This document shows, in pieces, positions 1-8,446 of a stretch of DNA of 64,000 bases. This DNA is from a virus. The notes beneath the pieces are model-generated. The model did not search any database. It was not told the DNA's origin and saw only the letters and a program-made list of their open reading frames with translations. The DNA lies in the IMG/VR virus record IMGVR_UViG_3300044620_001904, positions 31,262 to 95,261 of that record, one strand, 5' to 3'. Made by a program: the position numbers and the translations under genes. Positions within the stretch are counted from its first letter, which is position 1; each line of letters starts with the position of its first letter.

Positions 1-855
1 GAAAACACCTTTAACTAATTCGTGTAGTAAAATTGGAAAAGAAATACCTCTAGCTATAACAGTCGGTGGATCAGTTTCTGTGTCTATTTCAGATTGTCCC
101 GCTTGTCCTGAACCACCTGCGGCCATCATAGATGACATATCTTCGGGATAAATCCAATATAGGTGGTCTAAAATTGATTGAGACATACCGTATAATCTAA
201 TTAGCTCAGGGTGAATTCTATTTAATTCATCCGCTACTAATTGATACATATAGTGACCCTTTTTTGATGCTCCACCAATTAAAGCGTTAATAAACCTTCT
301 TTTTGCTTTTTGTTGGTCAAATTGTTCCATAGCATCCATAAAGGCCTCTAATTCGTCAGCGTTTTCGTTAGCACTTGCAAAAGCGTCCTTAATTTCTTCA
401 GGTGAAGGTTCTTCAGGTGACCCTTGCATGCCTTCAGACGCTCCCATCATCCCTGAAACTAATTGTGCGTCAAATTGTAAAGATCCTTCAGGTATTGCTA
501 ATTCCTTTTTAACAAGTTCTACCGCCAAATTTTCCAAAAATTCTTTATTATTGGATTCAATTTGAGATATTTTTGGAAATAATCTCATTGCAGATTGCAT
601 CAATCCCATGAGAACTCTTTGTGGAGGTCCTTGTATTGATGATGTATCACCCATAAATCTTCTTACATTTTCTACAGATTGTTTAAACCTCTGAGAGGAA
701 ATTAACTCAACAACATCTCTGTCTAATTTAGGAAGTCCAGGGTGACCTGCGTAAGGAGTAGTTTTAGATGTAATTTTTCTTTCTATACTTGGATCCATTC
801 TCTCTGGACCTTCGTAATCAATTGGTGCTTCTTTGATTGTTCTATATTTTGCCAT
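1..855 (-). CDS. Conserved phage protein, probable virion or assembly component (partial)
   Basis: An open frame runs from an ATG at 855 leftward through the window edge, so the C-terminus is missing. The visible 285 residues begin MAKYRTIKEAPIDYEG and contain a Met/Gln/Glu-rich middle (about residues 130-190) and a helical stretch around KRRFINALIGGASKKGHYMYQLV. There is no signal peptide or membrane segment. It lies 9 nt downstream of the next gene in a minus-strand run with structural-looking genes, so a virion or head-assembly role is inferred from context. I do not recognise the family. Confidence 0.7.
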   Translation of the reverse strand, partial: MAKYRTIKEAPIDYEGPERMDPSIERKITSKTTPYAGHPGLPKLDRDVVELISSQRFKQSVENVRRFMGDTSSIQGPPQRVLMGLMQSAMRLFPKISQIESNNKEFLENLAVELVKKELAIPEGSLQFDAQLVSGMMGASEGMQGSPEEPSPEEIKDAFASANENADELEAFMDAMEQFDQQKAKRRFINALIGGASKKGHYMYQLVADELNRIHPELIRLYGMSQSILDHLYWIYPEDMSSMMAAGGSGQAGQSEIDTETDPPTVIARGISFPILLHELVKGVF

Positions 856-864
856 AACTATTAA

Positions 865-1671
865 TTAAAAATTAAGACCAAGATTATCCCACTTTAACCA
901 TGTCGGTACTGATTTTTTTCCCGCTTTAGGTCTTGGGTTCACACCTGGTTTTGGACTAAATGGTGTTTTAGGTTTAGTAGTTGGTGTTTTTGGTTTTACT
1001 ATCGGCTCTGCAGTTTCTTGCTCATTTGTTTCCTTTTTTGACTTAGCTTTTGGATTTGGTTTAACTCCAGGTTTAGGACTAAATGGCGTTTTTGGTTTAA
1101 CCTTTTCCTTTTCTTTTTCCTTTGGTTTTGCTGGTGCGGTTTCCGTTTCAGAAATCATTTGTAAAAATTCTCCTTTTGTTATTTTTGGTTGAATGTGTTT
1201 TTCAAGCAAAGATATGATTTTTTCTTCTAAAAACAAATTTACGGGATCTTTTCCCTCTTTAATTGATTTTTTAACATCCATAACACATCTCTCATACTTT
1301 TTCTTATCTTTTCTACCAACAGATGCGGTGCAGATAGCCCAAGGATTATATTTTTTTGATTTCTTTTTACCTTCTTTCATTTCACCCTCATTTGGCGTTG
1401 CTGACATAGTACCATCAGTATTTTTTGTCATCGAATACCCTTTAGGTGATGAAGGTAAATTTCCACCTTTAGGTCCTATTTTATAGGAAGGTTTAGACGG
1501 TTCAGTGATTTGAGTGACCTGCTCTTTAGGTTCTTTCTTTCCTTCGTTTAGTTTGTTATATAACAATCTTAATTGAGATTCAGTTAAATTTGCTAATGTT
1601 TCTGCTTTAAGTCCCATGTCAATTAATTTAAATGCTAATTTATTCTTTTTCATAAACAACTTGTTTATCAA
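865..1671 (-). CDS. Lys/Pro-rich phage protein with a WAICTA-type motif
   Basis: A 268-residue basic protein. Residues about 105-140 carry a compact conserved block (NPWAICTASVGRKDKKKYERC) that I recall from many uncharacterised proteins of large environmental phages; its function is unknown. On either side are low-complexity Lys/Pro/Thr linkers with a repeated PKTPFSPKPGV element (twice). The start at 1671 overlaps the end of the upstream gene by 32 nt; an internal Met at 1653 would reduce this. It sits in a tightly packed minus-strand group with probable virion genes. A structural or nucleic-acid-binding role is only inferred. Confidence 0.75.
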   Translation of the reverse strand: MINKLFMKKNKLAFKLIDMGLKAETLANLTESQLRLLYNKLNEGKKEPKEQVTQITEPSKPSYKIGPKGGNLPSSPKGYSMTKNTDGTMSATPNEGEMKEGKKKSKKYNPWAICTASVGRKDKKKYERCVMDVKKSIKEGKDPVNLFLEEKIISLLEKHIQPKITKGEFLQMISETETAPAKPKEKEKEKVKPKTPFSPKPGVKPNPKAKSKKETNEQETAEPIVKPKTPTTKPKTPFSPKPGVNPRPKAGKKSVPTWLKWDNLGLNF

Positions 1672-2053
1672 ATTCTAATACTATATCTCTTTCATATAGT
1701 TTATTTTTTATTGTTTTTTCATCCTCACCAAACCTGAATACTAATCTTTTTTCAATGTCAAAATTAACATCGGAATCTTCACTTTCCCAAGCCAATGCGA
1801 TCACGTCATCTAACGCATCGGTCATAGAAAAAAAATCGGAGTCCTGAATTAACGACAATTTAACTTCGTCATTTTTTAGAACTCCAACCTTTCTAATAAG
1901 TTCTATGTCAGGTGGTAAAGGGTTTCCGTTTGATGGTTTTGATTCCCAACTTTCATCCCAAACATCATCTTTAACATCAGAGAAAATAAATTCATAGATG
2001 TTGTCACCCTTATAATTCGGACCTAAACCATTAACATAAATTAGATAACTCAT
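1640..2053 (-). CDS. Hypothetical phage protein, 137 aa
   Basis: Small acidic protein (starts MSYLIYVNGLGPNYKGDN) with no signal peptide or membrane segment. The start overlaps the stop of the upstream gene by 4 nt and its end overlaps the downstream gene by 32 nt, which indicates translational coupling within one late operon (3474 to 1). The sequence suggests a soluble beta-rich fold, but I recognise no motif. The position between probable virion genes suggests a structural or assembly role. Confidence 0.75.
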   Translation of the reverse strand: MSYLIYVNGLGPNYKGDNIYEFIFSDVKDDVWDESWESKPSNGNPLPPDIELIRKVGVLKNDEVKLSLIQDSDFFSMTDALDDVIALAWESEDSDVNFDIEKRLVFRFGEDEKTIKNKLYERDIVLEFDKQVVYEKE

Positions 2054-3474
2054 AGAATCGCTCCGTCAGGTGTTATTTTATATTGTTTTCCATTAACTTC
2101 AAAAACCAAATTTTTCTTATTTGTTTTTCCGACAAATGAAGCTTTTGAATATCTATCTAAAAATTTGGATGATGTTGATTCTTGAATATAAGTTTCTGAA
2201 AGATTTTTAACTTCTCTCATCGTTTTAATTTTTTTTGCTTTTTCGGTTAAAAATTTTCTTTTATTTTGTTCTTGCAAATATTTTTTTTCCGATTCAGTTT
2301 CAACAAAATAAGATTTTATAATACTATCAACTTTTGATTCTGAAAAAATGTCATCAAATACACCACCTAATCCTTCAATCTCATCTTCTTCCATCATTTC
2401 ACCCATCTTATTTTTGATTTCATTTGAAAACCTTCTTTTAACATAGTTGTTGAAATTCATCTCTTTTGTTTCTGATTTTGGTTTATCACTAAATCCTAAA
2501 TCATATTTACCACCAATTAAACCTTCGTATTGCTCTTCAGTGTCATCTTCATACATTTCCATTTCAGGTAATTGTTCCTCAGACCCTTCCAATCCATCTT
2601 CAGGTTGGTCAATTTCCATATCATCTGATGGTTCTTCCATTTCAGGTTCTTCATCAGATTGCATTTCAGAATCTTCTAATCTACCGATAATTTCTTCCAT
2701 ATCTTCATCAGATAGAACAGACAAATCAAGCGCTGATAAAATAGAATTAATAACATATTTTGTATCATCGGCAGAAATTGGCTCATCACCTTGATTTAAT
2801 TTCCTTAATTTTTGACCCAATTTACCTGTTAATTTTTGAATTGTTTTAAACGTAACAGTTCCTTCTCCATCAGTTTCGTCTTCAGATTTAGAACCCATAT
2901 CGGGTTCATCCATTGATAACTCGTCGTCCGGCATTTCTTCATCTGACGGTTCTTGCATTTGATCGTCCATCGGTGGAACTTCTGATTCAGCACCAGGAGC
3001 TGGTGGTAAATCTTCAGGTACCGGGGCAGAAGGTGTTTCAGCCGGAGCTGGTGATGGTTCAGGCATAGGAGCTGGAATATCAGGCATTTCGGGTTTTGGA
3101 GTTTTTAAAACAAACTTTTTTTGTTCTCCAAACAAAGAAACCCCACCGTCATTTCCTGTTGCGGTATTTATTTCTTTTGCAATTAAATTCAATCGTTTAA
3201 ATGCTTGAGAATATGATGAATAATATTTCCTATTTTTCATAGGCTCTAAATATTCAGTAACACCTTCACTAAGGGTTCTTTTTATTACGTATCCATTTTT
3301 TTCCTTATCAATACGATATACATTACCATCAGTTAATTGAATTGAATACTCGTTTGAAGTGTTTTCATTAACAGAATTTGGTTCAGCAAATCTATATTTG
3401 GATATTTCCAAAATTCGTGCGATTTTATCCTGACCTTCCAATTTTTCACTTCCTATCGGTTTTAATTTTCCCAT
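2050..3474 (-). CDS. Acidic, proline-rich phage protein, scaffold/prohead-core-like
   Basis: A 474-residue strongly acidic protein. Residues 1-110 form a folded N-terminal part. Residues about 125-200 are Pro/Glu/Asp/Met low complexity. Residues about 205-265 form a helical block (TFKTIQKLTGKLGQKLRKL onward), followed by a second acidic linker. The C-terminus (about 440-474) is basic and ends in a small beta element (VFEVNGKQYKITPDG). Acidic helical proteins with several LxE/IxE sites are typical of T4-type prohead core proteins, so that role is suggested but not shown. An ATAAATAT element (ATATTTAT on the coding strand) lies at 3522-3529, 47 nt upstream. Confidence 0.75.
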   Translation of the reverse strand: MGKLKPIGSEKLEGQDKIARILEISKYRFAEPNSVNENTSNEYSIQLTDGNVYRIDKEKNGYVIKRTLSEGVTEYLEPMKNRKYYSSYSQAFKRLNLIAKEINTATGNDGGVSLFGEQKKFVLKTPKPEMPDIPAPMPEPSPAPAETPSAPVPEDLPPAPGAESEVPPMDDQMQEPSDEEMPDDELSMDEPDMGSKSEDETDGEGTVTFKTIQKLTGKLGQKLRKLNQGDEPISADDTKYVINSILSALDLSVLSDEDMEEIIGRLEDSEMQSDEEPEMEEPSDDMEIDQPEDGLEGSEEQLPEMEMYEDDTEEQYEGLIGGKYDLGFSDKPKSETKEMNFNNYVKRRFSNEIKNKMGEMMEEDEIEGLGGVFDDIFSESKVDSIIKSYFVETESEKKYLQEQNKRKFLTEKAKKIKTMREVKNLSETYIQESTSSKFLDRYSKASFVGKTNKKNLVFEVNGKQYKITPDGAIL

Positions 3475-3547
3475 TTTGTTTTTTTTAAAAAAAAGTTGAT
3501 AATCCTTTTAGATTTTTTAATATAAATATATCGTTGTTATCAATTAT

Positions 3548-5512
3548 TTAGTTTGACCTATCATATTGATCTAAAAATTGTTTCGCATACCTTATTCTTT
3601 TTGACATATTAGCTTCAAATATACCCATACGTTCATATTTTCTCGCAAATGTTTTAACCATATCTTTAAGATTATCTTGATTTATAAAATCATTATATGC
3701 ACTTTTTTCTGTAGTTTGTAATTCCTCCCAAATAAATTCCAATTGACCAATTGGATTTGATAATTCATACCCTTTTGATTGCATAAATTGTTTCAAACTA
3801 TCAAAACGTGTTTTATACCATTGAGCGAGTCCGAAAGCTTTTGACCTTTTATTTACCGCTGATGGATTTAGATTTGATTCCTGAAACAAATTTCCAGCAA
3901 TTGCCGCAGAATGTTCTTTAGTTAATCCTTTTTTAACGAAAAAGGAAATGACTTGATTAGAATTTATAGGGCCTGTTTGAGGTATTTCATTATAATCAAT
4001 TTCCTCTTCATATTCTATTTGAGATAGATCACTTTGCTCAAAACCTTTCAAAAGTAACAAGACATACAATTTTTTTAAGTCATCAGGCGCCGCAACGCCA
4101 GTTGCCGAAATATTGTTATTTTCTTGAAATACTTTAACAGCTCTTTGCGTTTCTGGCCCGAACAATCCGTCAACACCCCATCTAGGTAATGAATATCCCA
4201 AAAATTGCAAAGCTATCTGTAATTTTTCAACCTCAGGTTGATAAGGAATTTTTTTTCCTTGTAATTTTTCGTATTTAAATTGTTTTGCTGAGTTTGCAAT
4301 ATCTTTGAATTCATTCATAAATTTGGATCTTTCCGCTTGATCCATTAATTTTTGTAACTTGTCTGATTGAATTCCTTGACTTGAACTAACTGGACTTTTT
4401 TTACCTATTTGTAAATGGAAGTGTGGCGCGGTGGCGTGTTTTGAAGGTCTTGAATATTCGTCTATATAAGTAAATTCTGAATTTTTTTTCTTGTATTCAT
4501 CCATCACTTTAATAAATTTATTTCTTTCTGATGGGGGATCCACAGTTAAGTCAATTGCCAATCCTTTAGGATGTTTGCTATTCATTCCTTGGTGGTATTT
4601 ATCATTACCACCAGTTACTCTAACCTTGGCATTTGGACTTACTTGTTTAAAAGCGGTCAATATCTCAGAAACAGCTGTTGATATTTCCTTACTTATTTCA
4701 CCACCACTGGTTATTTCAGATCCTTTTTCTTCATACCCTAAATTATCTAGTGTTGATCTTAATTGTGATGAGCTTTCTGATAATGATAATTCTTTATCAA
4801 CCTTTTTTGTTTTGAAATCGAACAATTTCTCGATATGCCCACTTCTTCTCAAGTATTTGAATACAAGATTTTCATATGACATCTCACCTTTTTTTTCTAA
4901 ACCTGATTTGCGATATTGCTTTAATTTATCTTTTAATTTATCAATAATTTTCTTTGATTTTTGAAGGTCTTCTTCTTCGTTTGCATCATTTAAAACAGTA
5001 TCTATTTTTGATGCCCATTGGTCAATTTTAGTTTTCAAAATTGATTTATTAACTTCAAATTTTTCTTTTTTTGGTTTTTCCAACCATTCGTTTTTTATTA
5101 ACGAATAAACTCCAGTTGATGTGTGCTCTTCATTTTCATCTTGAACATATAATTCAACGTCATATCCATATATTTTTATGTTTTGGTCAGAATTAAATAT
5201 TGTTTTTTTTAATGTGAAAAGTTCCTTATATAAATCAATTTGTTTTTTTGAAAATTGATTAAAATCAGCAATGATGTGTAAGTCAAAATCCGAATACTGT
5301 GACCAATTATAATTCGCTAAAGATCCGGTAAGATGAACATCAGAAACAATAATATCAACCTTTAAAAATTGAATAAATTCATATGCAATCTCCAAAAGTT
5401 TTTCTCTAACCTTTGCGGATAAAACATAACTATTTTCAGCCGTTTTTTTCCAAATCTTTGAATTTAAATTATCTTGTAACTCAAAACTTTTAAGAATATT
5501 ACTAGTTTCCAT
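3548..5512 (-). CDS. Four-domain cell-wall enzyme: nucleotidyltransferase-like, M15 peptidase, peptidoglycan-binding and tail-lysozyme domains
   Basis: A 654-residue modular protein. Residues about 55-90 contain a nucleotidyltransferase-type signature, GS followed by SDFDLH. Residues about 280-370 contain the M15 D-Ala-D-Ala peptidase zinc motifs SKHPKGLAIDLTVD and PHFHL. Residues about 425-500 form a peptidoglycan-binding repeat (LQIALQFLGY, VDGLFGPETQRAVKVFQ). Residues about 530-650 match the phage tail lysozyme family (AAIAGNLFQESNLNP, KAFGLAQW). It should cut both peptide and glycan bonds during DNA entry or release. An ATATTTAC box sits at 5518-5525, 5 nt before the ATG, as for other late-type genes. 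Why an NTase-like domain is fused to wall enzymes is unclear. Confidence 0.88.
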   Translation of the reverse strand: METSNILKSFELQDNLNSKIWKKTAENSYVLSAKVREKLLEIAYEFIQFLKVDIIVSDVHLTGSLANYNWSQYSDFDLHIIADFNQFSKKQIDLYKELFTLKKTIFNSDQNIKIYGYDVELYVQDENEEHTSTGVYSLIKNEWLEKPKKEKFEVNKSILKTKIDQWASKIDTVLNDANEEEDLQKSKKIIDKLKDKLKQYRKSGLEKKGEMSYENLVFKYLRRSGHIEKLFDFKTKKVDKELSLSESSSQLRSTLDNLGYEEKGSEITSGGEISKEISTAVSEILTAFKQVSPNAKVRVTGGNDKYHQGMNSKHPKGLAIDLTVDPPSERNKFIKVMDEYKKKNSEFTYIDEYSRPSKHATAPHFHLQIGKKSPVSSSQGIQSDKLQKLMDQAERSKFMNEFKDIANSAKQFKYEKLQGKKIPYQPEVEKLQIALQFLGYSLPRWGVDGLFGPETQRAVKVFQENNNISATGVAAPDDLKKLYVLLLLKGFEQSDLSQIEYEEEIDYNEIPQTGPINSNQVISFFVKKGLTKEHSAAIAGNLFQESNLNPSAVNKRSKAFGLAQWYKTRFDSLKQFMQSKGYELSNPIGQLEFIWEELQTTEKSAYNDFINQDNLKDMVKTFARKYERMGIFEANMSKRIRYAKQFLDQYDRSN

Positions 5513-5532
5513 TAATAGTAAATATCCTTTAT

Positions 5533-5775
5533 TTATGATTTTTTATAAGGATATGATTTTGCTATTTTTGAACTAAAGAATTTTCCTTGAGATTCAGACA
5601 TTCTAAACTGAGTATATATTTGATGTGGTACATTTTCATAGATATATTTTAAATCATTATTGAATGTAACCTCTAACAATTTGGTTTCAGTGTCATATTC
5701 AGTGTGTTTGATATTAGATGACTGAATGTCATTTATAATTTTTGTTCCTTTAATTTCTTCTTTTATAATTGCCAT
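5533..5775 (-). CDS. KTSC-domain protein
   Basis: The 80-residue protein is almost entirely a KTSC domain: YDTETKLLEVTFNNDLKYIYENVP, then the S/G/F-rich end SQGKFFSSKIAKSYPYKK. KTSC domains occur alone in many phages and at the end of some lysyl-tRNA synthetases; their role is unknown. An ATATTTAT box lies at 5794-5801 (coding strand), 18 nt upstream of the ATG. The gene ends 20 nt before the four-domain wall enzyme and is probably co-transcribed with it. Confidence 0.85.
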   Translation of the reverse strand: MAIIKEEIKGTKIINDIQSSNIKHTEYDTETKLLEVTFNNDLKYIYENVPHQIYTQFRMSESQGKFFSSKIAKSYPYKKS

Positions 5776-5801
5776 AATTTTTTTGCAATAAAAATAAATA
5801 T

Positions 5802-5839
5802 GACATAAAAAAAGAAAACCCCTCTTTTTGGGGAGGGGT
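5802..5839 (-). terminator. Intrinsic terminator after the Hsp20 gene
   Basis: On the minus strand the hairpin ACCCCTC/GAGGGGT (5818-5839) is followed by a T-rich run (5817-5802), just past the stop codon of the small heat-shock gene. Confidence 0.85.
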
Positions 5840-5853
5840 CTTGTTTTAAAGTT

Positions 5854-6237
5854 TTAAAGTAAAGAAATTTTCTTTCGGACTTCCTTTTCACTTGGAGTCG
5901 GTATAAAAATGGCTAAAATACCGTCCTCAATTGTTGCTTCAAGTTTAGAAGTATCAACTTTATTTCCTAAATCATAAATTTTATGGAAAACCTTAGTTTT
6001 TTCACCATTTGATGTTTTATAAACCCTTTTTCCGTCAATGGTTAGTTTAGAACCCTCAACCTCTACTTTAAGATTTGATTTGTTAAAACCTGGCACTTCA
6101 AAAATTTGATAAAAACCATCCTCTGTTTTATAAAATTCATAATCCGTAGAAAAATAATTTTTACGTGTCGATTCAAAAAATTCTTTTGATAAGTCCTCAA
6201 AAGTTGTTGGTGTGAATAAAGAAATTGTGTTAAACAT
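5854..6237 (-). CDS. hsp20: Small heat-shock protein (Hsp20/alpha-crystallin)
   Basis: A 127-residue protein with the alpha-crystallin domain over about residues 40-127: YQIFEVPGFNKSNLKVEVEG, LTIDGKR, the late GILAIFIPTP segment (equivalent of the A-x-x-x-n-G-v-L motif) and a C-terminal KKISLL containing an I/L-x-I/L-like tail. It acts as an ATP-independent holdase. It is divergently arranged from the ClpC-like unfoldase, with a 151-bp spacer holding repeated TGACA elements, so shared regulation is likely. Hsp20 genes occur in several T4-like phages of aquatic bacteria. The position beside a Clp ATPase suggests handing unfolded proteins to the unfoldase. Confidence 0.93.
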   Translation of the reverse strand: MFNTISLFTPTTFEDLSKEFFESTRKNYFSTDYEFYKTEDGFYQIFEVPGFNKSNLKVEVEGSKLTIDGKRVYKTSNGEKTKVFHKIYDLGNKVDTSKLEATIEDGILAIFIPTPSEKEVRKKISLL

Positions 6238-6304
6238 ATTTTATAATAATTTAAAAGTTTATTTTGATAAACCGATTAGCAATATCTGTACCAAAATTAA
6301 AAAC

Positions 6305-6340
6305 TGACAAAATGTCATATATGACCTGACAAATTGACAC
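6305..6340. promoter_or_regulatory. Cluster of TGACA inverted/direct repeats between hsp20 and clpC-like gene
   Basis: The divergent spacer contains TGACA-AAA-TGTCA (6305-6317), overlapping a perfect 12-bp palindrome GTCATATATGAC (6314-6325), then two more TGACA copies (6327-6339). Such spacing suggests a regulator site controlling both chaperone genes. The binding protein is unknown, and the site does not match the CIRCE/HrcA sequence. Confidence 0.5.
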
Positions 6341-6388
6341 TGTTGAATTTATAAATCATATTACTATATTTTATAAAAAATTGTAATT

Positions 6389-8428
6389 ATGAACGAGACA
6401 ATGGATGACGGACCGTCACAAAGAAAAAAATCTGAAAACGATCACGGTACTCCTGTACTAGATAACTTTTCAAAAGATTTAATAAAATACGCAGAAGAAG
6501 GTAAATTAGACCCTGTTATTGGTAGAGATAAAGAAATTTTGAGAATCGCTCAAATTTTATCCCGAAGAAAAAAAAATAACCCCATTATAATTGGTGAGCC
6601 TGGTTGCGGAAAGACCGCAATTGTAGAGGGTTTAGCCATGAAAATTCAACAAGGTGAATGTCCGAGAAATTTATTAGATAAAAGGATTGTTCTTTTGGAC
6701 ATGACATCAATTGTTGCCGGAACAAAATATCGTGGTCAATTTGAAGAAAGGATGAAAGTTATAATCGAAGAACTTCAATCGCATCCAAATATTATTGTTT
6801 TTATTGATGAAATACATACAATAGTCGGCGCGGGTAATTCGTCAGGATCAATGGACGCATCAAACATATTTAAACCGGCATTGGCAAGAGGTGAAATACA
6901 GTGCATAGGTGCTACCACACTAGATGAATATCGCAAAAACTTTGAGAAAGATGGAGCTTTGGAAAGAAGGTTTCAAAAAGTCATAGTAGATCCATCAACA
7001 AAAGAAGAAACATTACAAATTCTACGAAATTCAAAATCAAAATACGAAGAATATCACAAAGTGATTTTTTCTGACGAAGTTTTAACATTATGTGTTGATT
7101 TGGCAGATAGATATATAACTGACAGAGAATTTCCTGACAAAGCGTTTGATATTATTGATGAAGTAGGGGCAAGAAGTCAAGTTGATGTAAAGATGCCAGA
7201 ATCAATAGAAAAGTTAAAACAAGAGGCTGCAGATATCAAACAATTAAAAATAGATGTTGTCAAAAGACAAAATTACGAACAAGCTGCAGAATTGAGAGAT
7301 AAAGAAAAAAAGGTTTTAAATAGACTAACCATTGAGAAACAAAAATTTGAGGAGGAAATGAACATAAATAAAAAAAATGTTCAAATTGAGTTGGTTTATG
7401 AGGTGGTTTCCAATATGACAAAAATTCCTGTTGGAAAATTAAACATTGATGACACCAAATCACTTATTAATTTGGAATCAATGATTGAAAGTAAAGTTAT
7501 TGGTCAAACTGAAGCGGTGAGCAAAATCTCAAAAGCTATTAGAAGAAATAGATTAGGAATTAAAGATCCAAATAGACCAATAGGGTCTTTTATCTTCCTA
7601 GGTAGTACTGGGGTGGGTAAAACACATTTGGCAAAACAATTGGCAAGAGAAATTTTCGGAAGCGAAGATTCATTAATTAGGGTTGATATGTCCGAGTTTC
7701 AGGAAAAACATTCAATATCAAGACTAATAGGGTCACCTCCCGGTTATGTTGGTTATGATGAAGGTGGTCAATTAACAGAACAAGTTAAAAACAAACCATA
7801 TTCTGTTGTTTTATTTGATGAAATTGAGAAGGCAAATAAAGACGTATTCTCAACTTTACTTCAAGTTTTAGACGATGGACATTTGACTGATGGACTCGGT
7901 CGTAAAATCAACTTTAAAAATTGTTTGATAATTATGACATCCAATCTTGGTGTAAAAAAAATACAAGATTTTGGAACAGGTATAGGTTTTCAAAAAAAGG
8001 ATTATATTGTTGAAGAACAAAAAAGGGATACACTAAAAAAAGAATTACAGAAATTTTTTGCACCTGAATTTTTAAACCGTATTGATGACATTATCGTATT
8101 TAACACGTTAAAAGAAGAACACGTTAAAGAAATTGTCAAAATTGAAATAGAAAAATTAAAAAGTAGATTATCCAAGATAAAATACAACCTATCATTTGAT
8201 GATACAATTATTGATATGATATCAAAAGTTGGTTTTGATGAAATGTATGGCGCTCGGCCTCTAAAAAGAGCAATACAAGATAAAATTGAGGATCATATTT
8301 CAGAAGAGGTTTTAAAAGGAAATATTTTAACAGATATCCAATATCTTGTTAAATCTGAAGATGATGAAATAAAAATTATTGAAGAAAAAAAACCAAAAAG
8401 GGGTAAATCAAAAAAGGAGGGTGAATAA
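6389..8428 (+). CDS. clpC-like: ClpC/ClpA-type AAA+ unfoldase lacking the N-terminal domain
   Basis: A 679-residue protein with two AAA+ modules. D1: Walker A GEPGCGKT (about residue 70), Walker B VFIDEIHTIVGAG. A UVR-type NYEQAAELRD motif (about 300) marks the ClpC middle region. D2: Walker A GSTGVGKT, Walker B VVLFDEIEKAN, sensor region LNRIDDIIVF and the C-terminal GARPLKRAIQ. An IGF tripeptide in GTGIGFQKKD lies where ClpA/C carry the ClpP-docking loop, so it may dock on host ClpP. The usual 140-residue N-terminal substrate/adaptor domain is absent: the protein starts almost directly at LDPVIGRDKEI. It probably unfolds selected proteins, perhaps those tagged by the phage tmRNA (13.5 kb). 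No Shine-Dalgarno is visible. Confidence 0.93.
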   Translation: MNETMDDGPSQRKKSENDHGTPVLDNFSKDLIKYAEEGKLDPVIGRDKEILRIAQILSRRKKNNPIIIGEPGCGKTAIVEGLAMKIQQGECPRNLLDKRIVLLDMTSIVAGTKYRGQFEERMKVIIEELQSHPNIIVFIDEIHTIVGAGNSSGSMDASNIFKPALARGEIQCIGATTLDEYRKNFEKDGALERRFQKVIVDPSTKEETLQILRNSKSKYEEYHKVIFSDEVLTLCVDLADRYITDREFPDKAFDIIDEVGARSQVDVKMPESIEKLKQEAADIKQLKIDVVKRQNYEQAAELRDKEKKVLNRLTIEKQKFEEEMNINKKNVQIELVYEVVSNMTKIPVGKLNIDDTKSLINLESMIESKVIGQTEAVSKISKAIRRNRLGIKDPNRPIGSFIFLGSTGVGKTHLAKQLAREIFGSEDSLIRVDMSEFQEKHSISRLIGSPPGYVGYDEGGQLTEQVKNKPYSVVLFDEIEKANKDVFSTLLQVLDDGHLTDGLGRKINFKNCLIIMTSNLGVKKIQDFGTGIGFQKKDYIVEEQKRDTLKKELQKFFAPEFLNRIDDIIVFNTLKEEHVKEIVKIEIEKLKSRLSKIKYNLSFDDTIIDMISKVGFDEMYGARPLKRAIQDKIEDHISEEVLKGNILTDIQYLVKSEDDEIKIIEEKKPKRGKSKKEGE

Positions 8429-8440
8429 CCCTCCTTTTTT
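8416..8440. terminator. Intrinsic terminator between convergent genes
   Basis: The perfect stem GGAGGGT/ACCCTCC overlaps the clpC-like stop codon and is followed by seven or more T on the plus strand, ending the unfoldase transcript. Confidence 0.85.
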
Positions 8441-8446
8441 TAAAAT

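Noticed and set aside
3521-3530. T4-type TATAAATA late promoters
   Set aside because: TATAAATA appears on the strand opposite to the genes it would have to serve; the consistent coding-strand signal is ATATTTAT.
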